A DNA stretch of 64,000 nucleotides from Streptomyces sp. SLBN-118 (lineage in GTDB: Bacteria > Actinomycetota > Actinomycetes > Streptomycetales > Streptomycetaceae): contig NZ_VFNP01000002.1 of the NCBI RefSeq assembly GCF_006715635.1, forward strand, positions 496,001-560,000, given 5' to 3'. The notes under the pieces are model-generated. The model was not told the origin of the DNA. It saw only the letters and a program-made list of their open reading frames with translations, and did not search any database. Below, piece after piece: positions 63,799 through 64,000 of this stretch (positions are counted from its first letter, which is position 1; every line of letters begins with the position of its first letter). Made by a program: the position numbers and the translations under genes.

Positions 63799-64000
63799 CT
63801 ACCGGCGTTCCAGAGAGCCCCGGACGAACGCGGCCTGGCCGGCGTGCTGCAGATCGTCGGCAATGACACTGACCAGCCGCACGCCCAGGGTGACCGGCGG
63901 GGACCAGGACTCGTCGACGACACTGTCGAGCGCCGCGTCATCGAGCCCCTCGACGAATCGCATGGTCTCCTCGTGGACGGCGTCGAAGTAGCCGAGCAGC
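63799..64000 (-). CDS. DinB-family (YfiT-like) protein, 5' end beyond window
   Basis: The minus strand ends with LLGYFDAVHEETMRFVEGLD, SWSPPVTLGVRLVSVIADD and LQHAGQAAFVRGSLERR, then TAG at 63799. The fragment holds the C-terminal helices of the DinB four-helix fold, including the conserved His of DDLQHAGQ. DinB-like proteins are metal-binding, some acting as thiol S-transferases with mycothiol. About 67 residues are visible. Confidence 0.8.
   Translation of the reverse strand, partial: LLGYFDAVHEETMRFVEGLDDAALDSVVDESWSPPVTLGVRLVSVIADDLQHAGQAAFVRGSLERR

Overview
The window reads as a chromosomal segment of a high-GC actinomycete, almost certainly a Streptomyces. Coding regions have strongly GC-biased third positions, GTG and TTG starts are common, and several gene sets are typical of the genus: a bifunctional Ser/Thr kinase/substrate-binding protein pair, a cspA/DEAD-helicase/CBS/SCO5918-type block, an Hhy-type hydrogenase operon and a monomeric NADP isocitrate dehydrogenase. 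I see no rRNA, tRNA, CRISPR array, transposase or phage gene. All calls come from reading the sequence; no database search was run.

Layout. 1-8.9 kb: an edge-truncated amidohydrolase, an XRE regulator, a secreted lysyl oxidase, a TetR regulator, then a damaged zone with a desaturase stub and two tandem kinase/ligand-binding fusions, both frameshifted. 9.2-13.3 kb: a two-gene operon of a fused GT4-GT2 glycosyltransferase and a HemN-like radical SAM enzyme. 13.4-14.3 kb: a cupredoxin lipoprotein and a small membrane protein. 14.5-23.4 kb, minus strand: a nine-gene [NiFe]-hydrogenase operon (hypX, small and large subunits, NifU-like, DUF5947-like, DUF6084-like, an unknown 474-residue protein, maturation protease, a 35-residue DUF6893-like peptide). 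23.7-31 kb: M1 peptidase, AHSA1 protein, hydrolase, small membrane or stress-type genes, two gene stubs meeting at a scar, a lipid kinase and a HAD phosphatase. 31.3-34.9 kb, minus strand: a redox-signalling operon (receiver/thioredoxin-reductase-like fusion, cyclic-nucleotide-domain histidine kinase, UBP zinc finger). 35-42 kb: an orphan sugar-binding lipoprotein, gltD, an LtaS-like sulfatase, and a sigma-like/zinc-finger/TM/ricin-lectin protein. 42.4-47.0 kb: methyltransferase, MerR, CspA, DEAD-box helicase, CBS and SCO5918-type proteins. 47.3-52.5 kb: phenazine core operon phzB-C-E-F-G, with no phzD. 52.6-64 kb: membrane protein, glutamate-cysteine ligase family protein, YrhK-like protein, DUF5996 stub, DUF1996 protein, saccharopine-dehydrogenase-like protein with divergent TetR, icd, an AI-2E-type exporter and an edge-truncated DinB protein.

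How the genes work together. The hydrogenase operon is self-contained for structural subunits, the endopeptidase step and HypX-dependent CO supply, but the general hypABCDEF genes are not here. The phz operon can take shikimate precursors through DAHP and ADIC, but the hydrolysis step normally done by PhzD must come from elsewhere or the product differs. The 43-47 kb block resembles a cold or RNA-chaperone regulon with structured leaders; one leader hides its ribosome-binding site in a hairpin.

Odd features. Seven decayed genes lie in the window. Two scars (near 4736 and 27945) have the same topology: a minus-strand C-terminal stub abuts a plus-strand C-terminal stub, as if the 5' halves of a divergent pair had been deleted. 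Several stubs carry single-base frameshifts, so either decay is recent and recurrent or the assembly contains base-level errors.
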